A stretch of 33,677 bases of DNA from Candidatus Didemnitutus sp. (GTDB lineage Bacteria > Verrucomicrobiota > Verrucomicrobiia > Opitutales > Opitutaceae). The notes under the pieces were generated by a model. The model worked only from the letters and a program-made list of their open reading frames with translations. It made no database searches and was not told the DNA's origin. Positions within the stretch are counted from its first letter, which is position 1, and every line of letters begins with the position of its first letter. The stretch is from NCBI GenBank assembly GCA_030681265.1, contig JAUXXD010000180.1, forward strand, positions 1 through 33,677, read 5' to 3'. Positions 8,560-20,743 of the stretch are shown here, in pieces. The translations under genes were made by a program, and so were the position numbers.

Positions 8560-9330
8560 TCAGTTCAGCGGGTAACGGCACAGGCCGCAGAGTTGCGCGA
8601 GGGAGCGCAGGACGAAGAGCGGATTGTGCACGAGGTAACGGCGCCAGAGTCGGCGCGGTTCGTGCGCGAAGCGGAACAGCCATTCGAGTCCGCCGCGCTG
8701 CAGCCAGCGCGGCGCTTGCGGCAGGTTGCCTGAGTGAAAATCGAAAGCGGCGCCGACGCCGATGAGCACGCTGGCGTCGAGCTTGCTCCACGCCTCGGCC
8801 ATAAATTGCTCCTGTTTCGGTGTGCTGAGGCCGACCCAGATGACATCGGGGCGCGCGCGGGCAATCTCGGTTTGGAGTTCGGCAAACTCGGTGGCGTTGA
8901 GCGGACGAAACGGGGGCGTGAACGTGCCGACGCCGGAGAGGCCGGGGAAACGCGCGGTGAGTTGCGTGCGGAGTTGTTCGGCGACGCCGGGTTTTCCGCC
9001 GTAGAAAAAATGTTTCAGGCCGACGGCGCGGCCGGCGTCGCAGACTGCGAGCAGCAAGTCCGGGCCGTAAACGCGCGTGATGTGGCGATGGCCGTGCCAG
9101 CGACCGAGCCAGACGAGCGGCATGCCGTCGGGGGTGGTGAGGAGGGCGCGGTTGTAAGCGGCGCGCAGCGCGGGATCGCTCCGCGCGGCGTTGAGATTGT
9201 AGGCGGTGGCGCAACCAACGTAGCCTTGCGGTGGCTGCGTGCGACAGGCGAGGACGCGCGCGCAGGCATCATCGAGCGACAGCGCGTGCACGCCGGTGCC
9301 GAGGACGTTGAAGCGGGCGGGAGGAGTCAC
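8560..9330 (-). CDS. WecG/TagA/CpsF family glycosyltransferase
   Basis: YVGCATAYNLNAARSDPALRAAYNRALLTTPDGMPLVWLGR, LKHFFYGGKPGVAEQL, PDVIWVGLSTPKQEQFM, IGVGAAFDFHSGNLPQAPRWLQRGGLEWLFRFAHEPRRLWRRYL: canonical family motifs. Confidence 0.96.
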   Translation of the reverse strand: MTPPARFNVLGTGVHALSLDDACARVLACRTQPPQGYVGCATAYNLNAARSDPALRAAYNRALLTTPDGMPLVWLGRWHGHRHITRVYGPDLLLAVCDAGRAVGLKHFFYGGKPGVAEQLRTQLTARFPGLSGVGTFTPPFRPLNATEFAELQTEIARARPDVIWVGLSTPKQEQFMAEAWSKLDASVLIGVGAAFDFHSGNLPQAPRWLQRGGLEWLFRFAHEPRRLWRRYLVHNPLFVLRSLAQLCGLCRYPLN

Positions 9331-9397
9331 GGCGCGACGTTGAGCATTTCGTTTGCGCGGGGCAAACTGCGATCAGGGCGACGGACGGAGTTGCGCT

Positions 9398-10771
9398 TCA
9401 CAAACCGTGGCGATCGACCAGGTAAACCAGCGCGGCCATCGCCGCTGCGCCGAGTTCGAGTTCGCGCCGGTTGACTTTGTCGATGGAGTCGGCGCGGGTG
9501 TGGTGGTAGTCGAAGTAGCGTTGCGAATCGGGCATGAGACCGGCGACGGTGTTGCCCTTGGCCATGAGCGGACCGACGTCGGCACCGCCGCGACCGGCTT
9601 GGAATTGGAAAATGCCGTAGGGTTCGAAAAGTGATTTCCAGCGTGCGGCTTTGAGGTGGGCGTCGCCGGCGGCGTTCCCGAGATTGAAACCACTGGGGCG
9701 GAAACCGCCGCTGTCGGTTTCGAGCGCGAGCGCGTGGTGTTCCTTTTTGTCGCCGGCGATGCGGGCGTATTCGAGTGCGCCGCGCAGGCCGTTTTCTTCG
9801 TTGGTGAAGAGGACGCAGCGGATGGTGTAGCGCGGTTGGTAGCCGACGGCTTTGAGGATGCGGAGCACGTCGATGGATTGGATGCAGCCGCTGCCGTCGT
9901 CATGCGCGCCGGGGGTGATGTCCCACGAATCGAGATGACCGCCGACGAGGATGATTTGCTCGGGAAATTCCGAGCCGCGAATCTCGCCGATGACATTGGC
10001 CGAGGGTGCGTCGGGGAGCCATTGCGAGTTGATCATGATTTTGAGTTGGGCAGCGGGATCAGCGGCGAGGGTGGCACTGAGACGTTCGGCGGCGACCGTG
10101 CTAATTGCGGCGGCGGGAATACGCGGCACATCGGGCAAGTAAGTGGTGCTGCCGGTGTGCGGCTCGTCATCGAGCGCGTGAGTGAGGGAGCGCACGACGA
10201 CCGCGATGGCGCCATGGCGCGCGGCTTCGGCGGGGCCGCGATTGCGTTGCGCACCGGCTTCGCTGTAGGCGCGGCCGGTGTTGACGTAGGTGGGATTCAT
10301 CGGGCCGTTGAAGAACACGATTTTTCCGCGCACGTCGGTCGTGGTCAGCGCGGCGACGTTGGGCAATTCGACGATGGATGCGGTGAGGCCGTCGGGTGGC
10401 GTGGCCACCGAGCCGCCGAGCGCAAGCGCGGCGAGGGGAATGATGTCGTCGCCGCGCAATAATTGCACGGACTCGGGCGCGCCGCGTTCCCACGAGGGGA
10501 CGGTCACGGGTTGCAACTCGGTGCGGTCGCACCCGAGTTGTTGCAAGAGTGCGATCGACCAGTGCGCGGCGCCGTCGTAGGCGGCGGTGCCGGCGAGGCG
10601 TCCGGGAAACTCCTCGGTGAGAATGCGCAATTGCTCGTAGGCCGGACTGTGATCGAGCGCGGCGTCGTAGATCCGGCGGAGCATCTGTTGATCCGTCGGA
10701 TCGGCGGGATCGGCGAAGGCGAGGGAGGGGGCGGCAAGCGCGAGCAGGGCGAAGGCAACGAGGCAACGCAT
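9398..10771 (-). CDS. M28 family metallopeptidase, secreted
   Basis: Signal peptide MRCLVAFALLALAAPSLAFA. M28 zinc-site motifs VGGHLDSWDITPGAHDDGSG, VLFTNEENGLRGALEYA, ALETDSGG, DYHHTRADSIDKV. Confidence 0.95.
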   Translation of the reverse strand: MRCLVAFALLALAAPSLAFADPADPTDQQMLRRIYDAALDHSPAYEQLRILTEEFPGRLAGTAAYDGAAHWSIALLQQLGCDRTELQPVTVPSWERGAPESVQLLRGDDIIPLAALALGGSVATPPDGLTASIVELPNVAALTTTDVRGKIVFFNGPMNPTYVNTGRAYSEAGAQRNRGPAEAARHGAIAVVVRSLTHALDDEPHTGSTTYLPDVPRIPAAAISTVAAERLSATLAADPAAQLKIMINSQWLPDAPSANVIGEIRGSEFPEQIILVGGHLDSWDITPGAHDDGSGCIQSIDVLRILKAVGYQPRYTIRCVLFTNEENGLRGALEYARIAGDKKEHHALALETDSGGFRPSGFNLGNAAGDAHLKAARWKSLFEPYGIFQFQAGRGGADVGPLMAKGNTVAGLMPDSQRYFDYHHTRADSIDKVNRRELELGAAAMAALVYLVDRHGL

Positions 10772-10878
10772 CCGGCGAGCCTTGGGGCGGACGAAGTGCT
10801 GGCAAGCAGGGATTTTGGCGTTGGCGGCACCGCGCAGTCCGTTCTGGGCCGGAGCCGTCACTGAATGCGGGCGCGGAC

Positions 10879-11850
10879 TCAGAACCAGCGCCGGCGGCGG
10901 AGGTAAATAAAGGTCAGCACGGTCGCGACGGCCGTCAGTCCGATGACGATGCGGTAGCTGTAAGGGTTATGCAACTCGTGCATGAACTCGAAGTTCATGC
11001 CATACCAGGTGCCGATGACCATCACGGGGATGGTGATGGCGGTGAGGGCGGTGAGGAACTTGATGCCCTCGTTGGCTTCGAATGCAGCCTTGTTGAGATA
11101 AATATCGAACGCCATCAGCAGGCGTTCGTGGTAACCGTTGGCGGCTTCCTCGAAGCGCACGAGGTTGTCGCGCAAATCGCGAAAATAGGGGAGAAGTTTA
11201 CTGCGGATCATGCGCGACTCGCCGCGGGCGAGTCGTTCGATCATGTCGCGTTGCGGGCGCACGATCTGGCGCAACTTGGAGAAATCGGAGCGCGCGTGCA
11301 GCATTTCCTGCATGAAGGCTTTGGAGGCGGACTGGCCGAGCACGAGTTCCTCGATCTCTTCCAATTCGTTGCGCAATTCGTCCAGCACGGGCGCGAAGCC
11401 GTCGATGATGATGTCGAGCAACGCGTGCGCGAGACGGTCGGGGCCGCGCGGGGAGAGGGCTGTGTTTTTGATCGCGCGCTCCTTGAGCATCGCGACGGAG
11501 CGCAGCGGCTCGCGGTGAAACGTAACGAGAAAATCCTTGCCGAGAAAGAAATCGACCTCGGTGGTGGCGAACTTGTCCTTGCGCGAAAAATCCACCGAAT
11601 GGGTGACCATGAAGACGTAGTCTTCGTAATCTTCCACCTTGGGCAAATCGCTGGGTGCCACGCAGTCTTCGATGGCGAGTGGGTGAAACTGAAACACGCC
11701 GTCGAGGATCGCTTTGATTTCGTCCTCGGTGGGGTTGTCGAGATCGACCCACAATATCAAACCCTTGTCAGCGCGCACCAAGCGCAGGGCCTCGACCTCA
11801 AGGTCGCGCCCGACGAGTTTGCCGTCACTAAAGATGAAGGAATGAATCAT
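10879..11850 (-). CDS. corA: CorA family magnesium/cobalt transporter
   Basis: GMN signature in TWYGMNFEFMHELHNPYSYRIVIGLTAVATVLTFIYLRRRRWF and FHPLAIEDCVAPSDLPKVEDYEDYVFMV. ATG at 11850 (MIHSFIFSDGKL). Confidence 0.96.
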   Translation of the reverse strand: MIHSFIFSDGKLVGRDLEVEALRLVRADKGLILWVDLDNPTEDEIKAILDGVFQFHPLAIEDCVAPSDLPKVEDYEDYVFMVTHSVDFSRKDKFATTEVDFFLGKDFLVTFHREPLRSVAMLKERAIKNTALSPRGPDRLAHALLDIIIDGFAPVLDELRNELEEIEELVLGQSASKAFMQEMLHARSDFSKLRQIVRPQRDMIERLARGESRMIRSKLLPYFRDLRDNLVRFEEAANGYHERLLMAFDIYLNKAAFEANEGIKFLTALTAITIPVMVIGTWYGMNFEFMHELHNPYSYRIVIGLTAVATVLTFIYLRRRRWF

Positions 11851-12007
11851 GCGCAACGGCGATGGTGATCGTGCGCGGAAGCGAGGCAAGCCCGTGGTGC
11901 GAGGATTCTCGCACCGGTTCATCAGGCACCGAGGCCGCGCGCCGCAGAGGGTGCGCAAATCGGAGTTGTGTCGGGGTGGTCCGGTAGGGTTGGATGCAAG
12001 CAACACG

Positions 12008-14077
12008 ATGTCTTCCCCCCGCTTCCCCCTCCTCCTCGCCACCTGTTTGATTTTGTCCGCGACTGCGACGTCGCGTGCGGATGACGGCATGTGGTTGGTC
12101 AACAACCCGCCGTCGGCGCAGCTCAAGGAGCGCTACGGTTTCGAACCTTCCGCCGCGTGGTTGGACCATGTGCAGAAATCCTCGGTGCGCTTCAACAACG
12201 GCGGTTCCGCCTCCTTCGCTTCCGCGGACGGATTGATCGTGACGAATCACCACGTCGGCGCCGACGCGATCTACAAATTGAGCACGAAGGAGCGCGACTT
12301 GTTGAAGCAGGGCTTCCTCGCCAACTCACGCGCTGAGGAAATGAAGTGCGTCGATCTCGAACTGAACGTGCTGATGTCGATCGAAGATGTAACGGCCCGA
12401 ATCAACGCGGGGGTGAAACCCGAGATGTCCGCCGGCGAAGCGCTCATCGCGCGCAACACGGCCAAGGCCGGTGTGGAAAAGGAATCACTCGAAGCCACCG
12501 GACTGCGCAGCGACGTTGTGACGCTTTATCAAGGCGCACAGTTTCACCTTTACCGTTACAAGGTTTACACCGATGTGCGTCTCGTGTTCGCGCCGGAGGA
12601 GCAAGCGGCATTCTTCGGCGGCGATCCGGATAATTTTGAATATCCGCGCTACTGTCTCGATGTCGCGATTTTCCGGGCCTACGAAAATGGCGAACCGGCC
12701 AGGGTTGCGCATTATCTGAAGTGGAATCCGGCCGGCACGAAGGAAGGCGATTTGGTTTTTCTTACCGGTCACCCCGGCGCGACGCAGCGCTTGATCACGC
12801 TCGCGGAGTTGGAATACGCCCGCGATGTGCAAGTGCCGGCCGCGCTCCGTTGGCTCAAGAGTCGCGAAGTGCTGCTCAATAGTTTTGCCAAGGCCAGCCC
12901 CGAGAATGCCCGGCGCGCACAGGATGAAATTCGCGGCATCGAAAATTCCCGTAAGGTGTGGGACGGTCGCATCGCCGGTTTGCTCGACCCGGCGCTCTTT
13001 GCGCAGAAGCAGGCCGAGGAAGATGCGTTGAAGCGCTTCGCGCACGACCAGCCCGAACTCGACGCGGCTAACGCCTGGGACCGCATCGCGGAGGCGCAAG
13101 CGATCATCGCCCGCAACGCCGTGCGCGCGGGTTTCCTCGAATCGCACAATTTCAATTCCGATTTGTTCAGCCTCGCCCGTCGCCTCGCGCGTGTCAGCGC
13201 GGAGCGCGGCAAACCCAACGGCGAGCGGCTTGCCGAATATCGCGAGTCGGCCAAGAAGACTTTCGAACTCGCCTTGTTCTCCGGCAAACCGATCTACCGC
13301 GATTTGGAGCAAGTCAAGTTGCAGCACTTCCTCACGCTCTTGGCGGTGGAACTCGGCGTGAATGATCCGGCGGTGCAAATCGCGCTTGGCGGCAAAGCGC
13401 CTTCGGTGCGCGCCGCAGAATTGGTGCAAGGCACAAAAGTCGACGATGTGGCCGTGCGCCGTGCGCTCTACGAAATGGACGAATCCGCCCTCGCGGCGAG
13501 CGACGATGCGATGGTGCAGTTTGCGCGCGCGCTCGACAGCCTCGCGCGTGACGCGCGCCGGACGAACGAGCAGCAGGCCGAAGTGAAATCGCAGGCACAT
13601 GCGCGGATCGCGAAAGTGCGTTATGCCAAGGACGGCGACCGGACTTCGCCCGACGCCACGTTCACGCTCCGCCTTTCCTACGGCGCGGTCAAAGGCGTGG
13701 ATTTACCGGGTGTGCCAGTGCCGGCTTACACCGAAATCGGCGGCAAATTTACACGGGCGGCGGAACGTAATTTTGTTTCGCCTTACGATATCCCGCAAAG
13801 CTGGATGGTGGCGAAGGACAAACTCGATCTCACCGTGCCGTATAATTTCATCAGCACGTGTTACAGCATCGGTGGCAATTCCGGCAGCCCGGTGGTGAAT
13901 CGCGCCGGCGAATTCATCGGGATCATCTTTGATGGCAACATCCACACTTTGGTGTGGAATTACGCCTTCACTGACACGCAGGCACGGTCGGTTTCCACCG
14001 ATGTGCGTGCGATCATTGAGACCATGCGCAAAGTCTACGGGGCGGACGCGCTGGTGACGGAGTTGCTCGGGCAGTAA
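12008..14077 (+). CDS. S46 family peptidase (dipeptidyl-peptidase 7/11-like), secreted
   Basis: Signal peptide MSSPRFPLLLATCLILSATATSRA, then DDGMWLVNNPPSAQLKERYGF, SADGLIVTNHHVGADAI (His) and CYSIGGNSGSPVVNRAGEFIGIIFDGN (Ser). Confidence 0.95.
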   Translation: MSSPRFPLLLATCLILSATATSRADDGMWLVNNPPSAQLKERYGFEPSAAWLDHVQKSSVRFNNGGSASFASADGLIVTNHHVGADAIYKLSTKERDLLKQGFLANSRAEEMKCVDLELNVLMSIEDVTARINAGVKPEMSAGEALIARNTAKAGVEKESLEATGLRSDVVTLYQGAQFHLYRYKVYTDVRLVFAPEEQAAFFGGDPDNFEYPRYCLDVAIFRAYENGEPARVAHYLKWNPAGTKEGDLVFLTGHPGATQRLITLAELEYARDVQVPAALRWLKSREVLLNSFAKASPENARRAQDEIRGIENSRKVWDGRIAGLLDPALFAQKQAEEDALKRFAHDQPELDAANAWDRIAEAQAIIARNAVRAGFLESHNFNSDLFSLARRLARVSAERGKPNGERLAEYRESAKKTFELALFSGKPIYRDLEQVKLQHFLTLLAVELGVNDPAVQIALGGKAPSVRAAELVQGTKVDDVAVRRALYEMDESALAASDDAMVQFARALDSLARDARRTNEQQAEVKSQAHARIAKVRYAKDGDRTSPDATFTLRLSYGAVKGVDLPGVPVPAYTEIGGKFTRAAERNFVSPYDIPQSWMVAKDKLDLTVPYNFISTCYSIGGNSGSPVVNRAGEFIGIIFDGNIHTLVWNYAFTDTQARSVSTDVRAIIETMRKVYGADALVTELLGQ

Positions 14078-14111
14078 TAGCGGCACGCGCGTTGCGGCGC
14101 GGATTTTCCCC

Positions 14112-14142
14112 AACGGCGCGGCGCGAGTCGCGCCGTTTTATT
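14112..14142. terminator. Hairpin terminator shared between convergent S46 peptidase and PTS IIA-like genes
   Basis: AACGGCGCG-gcgcgagt-CGCGCCGTTTTAT: perfect 9-bp stem at 14112-14120/14129-14137 with a downstream T-run on the plus strand. Confidence 0.75.
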
Positions 14143-14617
14143 TTTCGTCGCCGAAGATACGCTGTTCGAGTTCGACCACCGTGGTGATGAAGGCTTCCGG
14201 GGTGGTTGCCGCCAGCAGGGCTTCGCGCGACGCGGCATCTTTGATCAAACGACAAAGCGCCCCGACCAGAATCAAGTAGTCGGTCGGATTGTTCTTCGGT
14301 GTGCCGAGCACAAACATGAGCCGCACGGTCTGATTGCTATTCTCGAAATGGATGCCCTCGGCGCTGCGACCAACGGCGAGGACGATCTTTTTCACGTGCT
14401 CAGTGCGGGCGTGCGGCAGGGCCACTTCGTTGCCGAGACAAGTCGTGTCGAGTCGTTCGCGGGCGAGCAGTTCGTTGTAAAAGCCCTGGAAGTTGACGAC
14501 GTCGGGGTGGGACTCGAGGAGTCGCGCAACTTCGTTGATGGCACTCGTGCGCTTGGTGTTTTGCACCGCAAGCGAGATGCGTGCGGGATCTAGGAGTTTC
14601 GACAAGCGGGTAGACAT
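14138..14617 (-). CDS. PTS sugar transporter subunit IIA / PtsN-like (EIIA-fructose/nitrogen type)
   Basis: FYNELLARERLDTTCLGNEVALPHARTEHVKKIVLAVGRSAEGIHF (phospho-His in PHAR) and LMFVLGTPKNNPTDYLILVGALCRLIKD. Start chosen at MSTRLSKLLDPARIS (14617); longest ORF begins 14689. Confidence 0.9.
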   Translation of the reverse strand: MSTRLSKLLDPARISLAVQNTKRTSAINEVARLLESHPDVVNFQGFYNELLARERLDTTCLGNEVALPHARTEHVKKIVLAVGRSAEGIHFENSNQTVRLMFVLGTPKNNPTDYLILVGALCRLIKDAASREALLAATTPEAFITTVVELEQRIFGDEK

Positions 14618-14751
14618 GAAGCAACGGGACACCGGAAGAGACTCTCCGCCTTGCTGGTTGGCAAGGTTGGAGTGGGAAGAAATCAGCATTTGAGAAAGAC
14701 AAGCTGGGGTTTGGCGTTGCCGCAGGCCGTGCGGTATTTAAAAACGAACGC

Positions 14752-15249
14752 ATGCGAATCGTTCATTTGGGACTCCTGAGTGTTGTGCTAACAGTCACGG
14801 GCTACGCGCAGGATTTTACGCGCGATTTGACCAGCGACGAAATGCTGGCGACCGGGATCGCCAGGTTGTCTCCCGGCGAATTAGATGCCTTGAAGGCGGT
14901 GGTAGAGCGTTACAAGAGGAGCGGGCTGAGCAAGGCGACTCCTGCTGAAACTAAAACGGACAAGGAACGGAATTGGGTTTCGGCGCTGATAACTTCGCAG
15001 AAAGCGGTGCATGACGCACCGGAAATGATGGAGGGCCGGTTGGTCGGAGCGGTTGCCACTTTTGAGGGGCGGCGCCAATTTGTTTTGGAGAACGGCCAGG
15101 AATGGCAAATGATTGAAAATGGTTCCTACGCAGGACCGACCTACCAGAATCCGAAAGTGGTGCTGCGACCTGGGATGATGGGGGTGGTTTGGCTGACGAT
15201 TCCCGAGGCGTCGCTGCGGGTGAAAGTGAAGCCGATTAAGTTGGAATGA
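14752..15249 (+). CDS. Hypothetical secreted protein (165 aa)
   Basis: Signal peptide-like MRIVHLGLLSVVLTVTGYAQ; C-terminal beta-rich region FVLENGQEWQMIENGSYAGPTYQNPKVVLRPGMMGVVWLTIPEASLRVKVKPIKLE. Confidence 0.8.
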   Translation: MRIVHLGLLSVVLTVTGYAQDFTRDLTSDEMLATGIARLSPGELDALKAVVERYKRSGLSKATPAETKTDKERNWVSALITSQKAVHDAPEMMEGRLVGAVATFEGRRQFVLENGQEWQMIENGSYAGPTYQNPKVVLRPGMMGVVWLTIPEASLRVKVKPIKLE

Positions 15250-15276
15250 CCACAGTTGGTGCGGCCTGCGGGGGCT

Positions 15277-15306
15277 GAAAAAAAGGCGCGCCGGGTAGCG
15301 CGCCTT
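15277..15306 (-). terminator. Intrinsic terminator downstream of gyrA
   Basis: Plus-strand AAAAAAAGGCGCGC-CGGGTA-GCGCGCCTT: 9-bp stem (15283-15291/15298-15306). On the minus strand it is followed by a T-run. Confidence 0.85.
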
Positions 15307-15339
15307 GGTAATTGGAAACGGAGAACGGGGTTTCCGTGA

Positions 15340-17838
15340 TTAGGTCGTCTCGGTTGGCGCGATGTCTTCTGCGGGGGGCTCGCCGATTTCGTTGGCGGCT
15401 TCTTCCTCGTCGGATTCGACAACCTTGGCGATGGCGAGGAGTTTGTCGCCTGCGTCGAGGTTGACGAGTTTCACGCCTTTGGCACCGCGACCGGTTTCAC
15501 GAATCTCGGCGACGCGCGTGCGGATGCTTTGGCCATTGGCGGTGAGCAGCATGACTTCATCGGTCGCGCGCACACTGAGGGCGGCGGCCACGGCGACGGA
15601 ACCATCGTCGGGCAAATCGATCGCGATGACGCCGGTGCCGCCGCGTGAGATGAGGCGGTAATCCTCAAACGGCGTGCGTTTGCCGATGCCGTCTTCGCGG
15701 GCCACGAGCAGGCGGGCTTCCGGATCGCAGACTTCGAGCGCTTGGAGGAAGTCGCCGTCGTATTTGAAACGCATACCCATCACGCCTTGGGTGGCGCGAC
15801 CTTGGTCGCGCAGACCGTCTTCGTGGAAGCGGACGGCCTGACCTTTGGCGGAGACGAGGACGATTTCGTTCGAGCCGTTCGTGAGGACACAGCCGATGAG
15901 TGAATCGCCTTCCTGCAGGTTGATGCCAATGAGACCGCCTTCGCGTGTGGTGTTACCGTAGTCGGCGAGATTGGTCTTCTTGGTGATGCCGTTGTGCGTC
16001 GCCATGACGATGTGTTGTTCGGCGGAAAATTCCTTGACGCATAACATCGCACTGACGCGGGCGCCTTCGGCGAGGCTGAGGAAGCTCTTGATCGATTTGC
16101 CCTTGGCGGCACGGGTGCCTTCGGGGATTTCGTAAACTTTCTTGGCGTGGCACTGGCCGATGGTGGAGAAGAAGAGGATGTAGTCGTGCGTGGACGCGGT
16201 GAAGAGATGCTCCACGAAATCCTCGTCGTAAGTTTCGGCGCCGATGACGCCTTTGCCGCCGCGCTTCTGGGCACGGTAGGCGGCGACGGGGGTGCGTTTG
16301 ATGAAGCCGAGGTGTGACACGGTGATGACGCAGCCTTCATTCGGGATGACGTCTTCCATGCGTAACTCCCCCATGTCGTCCATGATTTCGGTGCGACGCG
16401 GCGAGGCGTATTTGTCGCGCATGGTGACGAGCTCTTGCTTGATTAGCGCGAGGAGCTTGGCTTCGTTGTCGAGAATGCTTTGGAGCTCCTCGATCAGCTT
16501 CATCAACTCAAGGTATTCGGCTTCAATCTTACCGCGTTCGAGGCCGGTGAGTTGATAGAGGCGGAGTTCGAGGATGGCGTTGGTCTGGATTTCCGACAGC
16601 GGATATTTCGCCATCAAGCGTTGCTTGGCCTCATCCTTGTCCTTGGAGGCGCGGATGATTTTGACGAAGTCGTCGAGGTTATCGAGGGCGATGATGTAGC
16701 CTTCGAGAATGTGGGCGCGGGCCTTGGCCTGGTTGAGGCGGAACTGCGTGCGCCGCGTTACGACATCGCGGCGGTGATCGATGTAACACTCGATCAGTTC
16801 CTTGATGTTCATCTGCTTCGGGCGCTTCTTGTCGAGCGCGAGCAAGATGACGCCGAAGGAGGATTCGAGCGCGGTCTTCTGGTAAAGCTGATTGATCAGG
16901 ACTTGCGATTGCTCGCCCCGCTTCAGCTCGATGACGATGCGCGTGTTTTCATCGGATTCGTCGCGCAGGTCGCGGACGCCTTCGATGAGTTTATCGCGCA
17001 CGAGATCGGCGATGCGGAGCACGAGGGTCGAACGATTAACGTTGTAAGGGATCTCGGTGATGACGACCTGCTCGCCGCCGCCCTTGAGTTCCTCGGTGTG
17101 TGCTTTGCCGCGCATCCTGACGATGCCGCGGCCGGTGGTGAGATAGGATTTGATGCCGGCGCGACCGTTGATGTAGCCGCCGGTGGGGAAATCGGGGCCG
17201 GGGATGTAGGTGATGAGTTCCTCGACGGCAATGTCGGGGCGATCAATGACGGCGCATGTGGCGTCGATAATCTCACCGAGGTTATGCGGCGGGATGTTGG
17301 TCGTCATGCCGACGGCGATGCCGGTCGAGCCGTTCATCAACAAATTTGGCAGCGCGGCGGGCAGCACGGTCGGCTCGGTGGTGGACTCCTTATAGTTGGC
17401 CACGAAGTCGACGGTGTCTTCTTCGATGTCCTTCAAGAGTTCTTCGGAGACGTCGCGCAGTCGGCACTCCGTGTAACGGTAGGCGGCCGGTGGGTCGCCG
17501 TCGATCGAGCCGAAGTTACCCTGCGGATCGATAAGCTGGTAGCGCATCACCCACGATTGCGCGAGGCGCACGAGGGTGTCGTAGACGGAGGAGTCGCCGT
17601 GCGGGTGATAGTTTTTGAGGACTTCACCGACGACGCCGGCGCATTTGTCGAAGGCGCGGTTGTGCACGAGACCTTCGCGGAGCATCGCGTAGAGGATGCG
17701 GCGTTGGACGGGTTTGAGGCCGTCGCGGGCGTCGGGCAGGGCACGCGAGACGATGACCGACATCGAGTAATCGATGTAGGCCGTCTGCATGATGTCGGTG
17801 ATGTTGGCGGTGGAGATTTTTTCGTTGGCCGTATACAC
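15340..17838 (-). CDS. gyrA: DNA gyrase subunit A
   Basis: [88 protein letters not shown], and GyrA-box AQKRGGKG in the C-terminal domain. Confidence 0.99.
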   Translation of the reverse strand: MYTANEKISTANITDIMQTAYIDYSMSVIVSRALPDARDGLKPVQRRILYAMLREGLVHNRAFDKCAGVVGEVLKNYHPHGDSSVYDTLVRLAQSWVMRYQLIDPQGNFGSIDGDPPAAYRYTECRLRDVSEELLKDIEEDTVDFVANYKESTTEPTVLPAALPNLLMNGSTGIAVGMTTNIPPHNLGEIIDATCAVIDRPDIAVEELITYIPGPDFPTGGYINGRAGIKSYLTTGRGIVRMRGKAHTEELKGGGEQVVITEIPYNVNRSTLVLRIADLVRDKLIEGVRDLRDESDENTRIVIELKRGEQSQVLINQLYQKTALESSFGVILLALDKKRPKQMNIKELIECYIDHRRDVVTRRTQFRLNQAKARAHILEGYIIALDNLDDFVKIIRASKDKDEAKQRLMAKYPLSEIQTNAILELRLYQLTGLERGKIEAEYLELMKLIEELQSILDNEAKLLALIKQELVTMRDKYASPRRTEIMDDMGELRMEDVIPNEGCVITVSHLGFIKRTPVAAYRAQKRGGKGVIGAETYDEDFVEHLFTASTHDYILFFSTIGQCHAKKVYEIPEGTRAAKGKSIKSFLSLAEGARVSAMLCVKEFSAEQHIVMATHNGITKKTNLADYGNTTREGGLIGINLQEGDSLIGCVLTNGSNEIVLVSAKGQAVRFHEDGLRDQGRATQGVMGMRFKYDGDFLQALEVCDPEARLLVAREDGIGKRTPFEDYRLISRGGTGVIAIDLPDDGSVAVAAALSVRATDEVMLLTANGQSIRTRVAEIRETGRGAKGVKLVNLDAGDKLLAIAKVVESDEEEAANEIGEPPAEDIAPTETT

Positions 17839-17856
17839 GTGAAAGGAGTGGGTAGT

Positions 17857-17939
17857 GAGTAGCGGGTGGTGAGGAGAGCGGAGGAGGGAAGCGGCCGGGT
17901 GGCGACTGTTCGATGGTCGCTCCGTGCTCCTCGCTACTC
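17857..17939. repeat. Imperfect inverted repeat (REP-like) in the gyrB-gyrA intergenic spacer
   Basis: Outer arms GAGTAGCG (17857-17864)/CGCTACTC (17932-17939), second pair AGGAG/CTCCT, inner hairpin GCGAC-tgttcgatg-GTCGC (17902-17920). Confidence 0.5.
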
Positions 17940-17943
17940 GTAA

Positions 17944-20556
<2,613 letters not shown>

Positions 20557-20743
20557 TTACCTATTGATGACCAGCGATTTTCGCACACAAAAAAACCCTC
20601 GCTTTTTGCTGCGTTTTGGAAACGACGAAAGTGTGCCCCGGGCGATGAGTTTTTCCGGGTTTAACGCGAGAAAACCACACGGAATTGCATCGCAACGGAG
20701 GATTCGTTTGACGGTGTCGGTCGACGCCGCGCAATGTGGCGCC

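Noticed and set aside
8300-9214. 304-aa minus-strand ORF overlapping the WecG-like gene in another frame
   Set aside because: The bulk is Arg/Pro/His-rich out-of-frame translation of the WecG-like CDS; only the last ~63 codons outside that CDS are kept as tentative.
16480-17862. 460-aa plus-strand ORF antisense to gyrA
   Set aside because: Antisense shadow of gyrA codons; Asp/Val/Gly-biased composition and no domain motifs.
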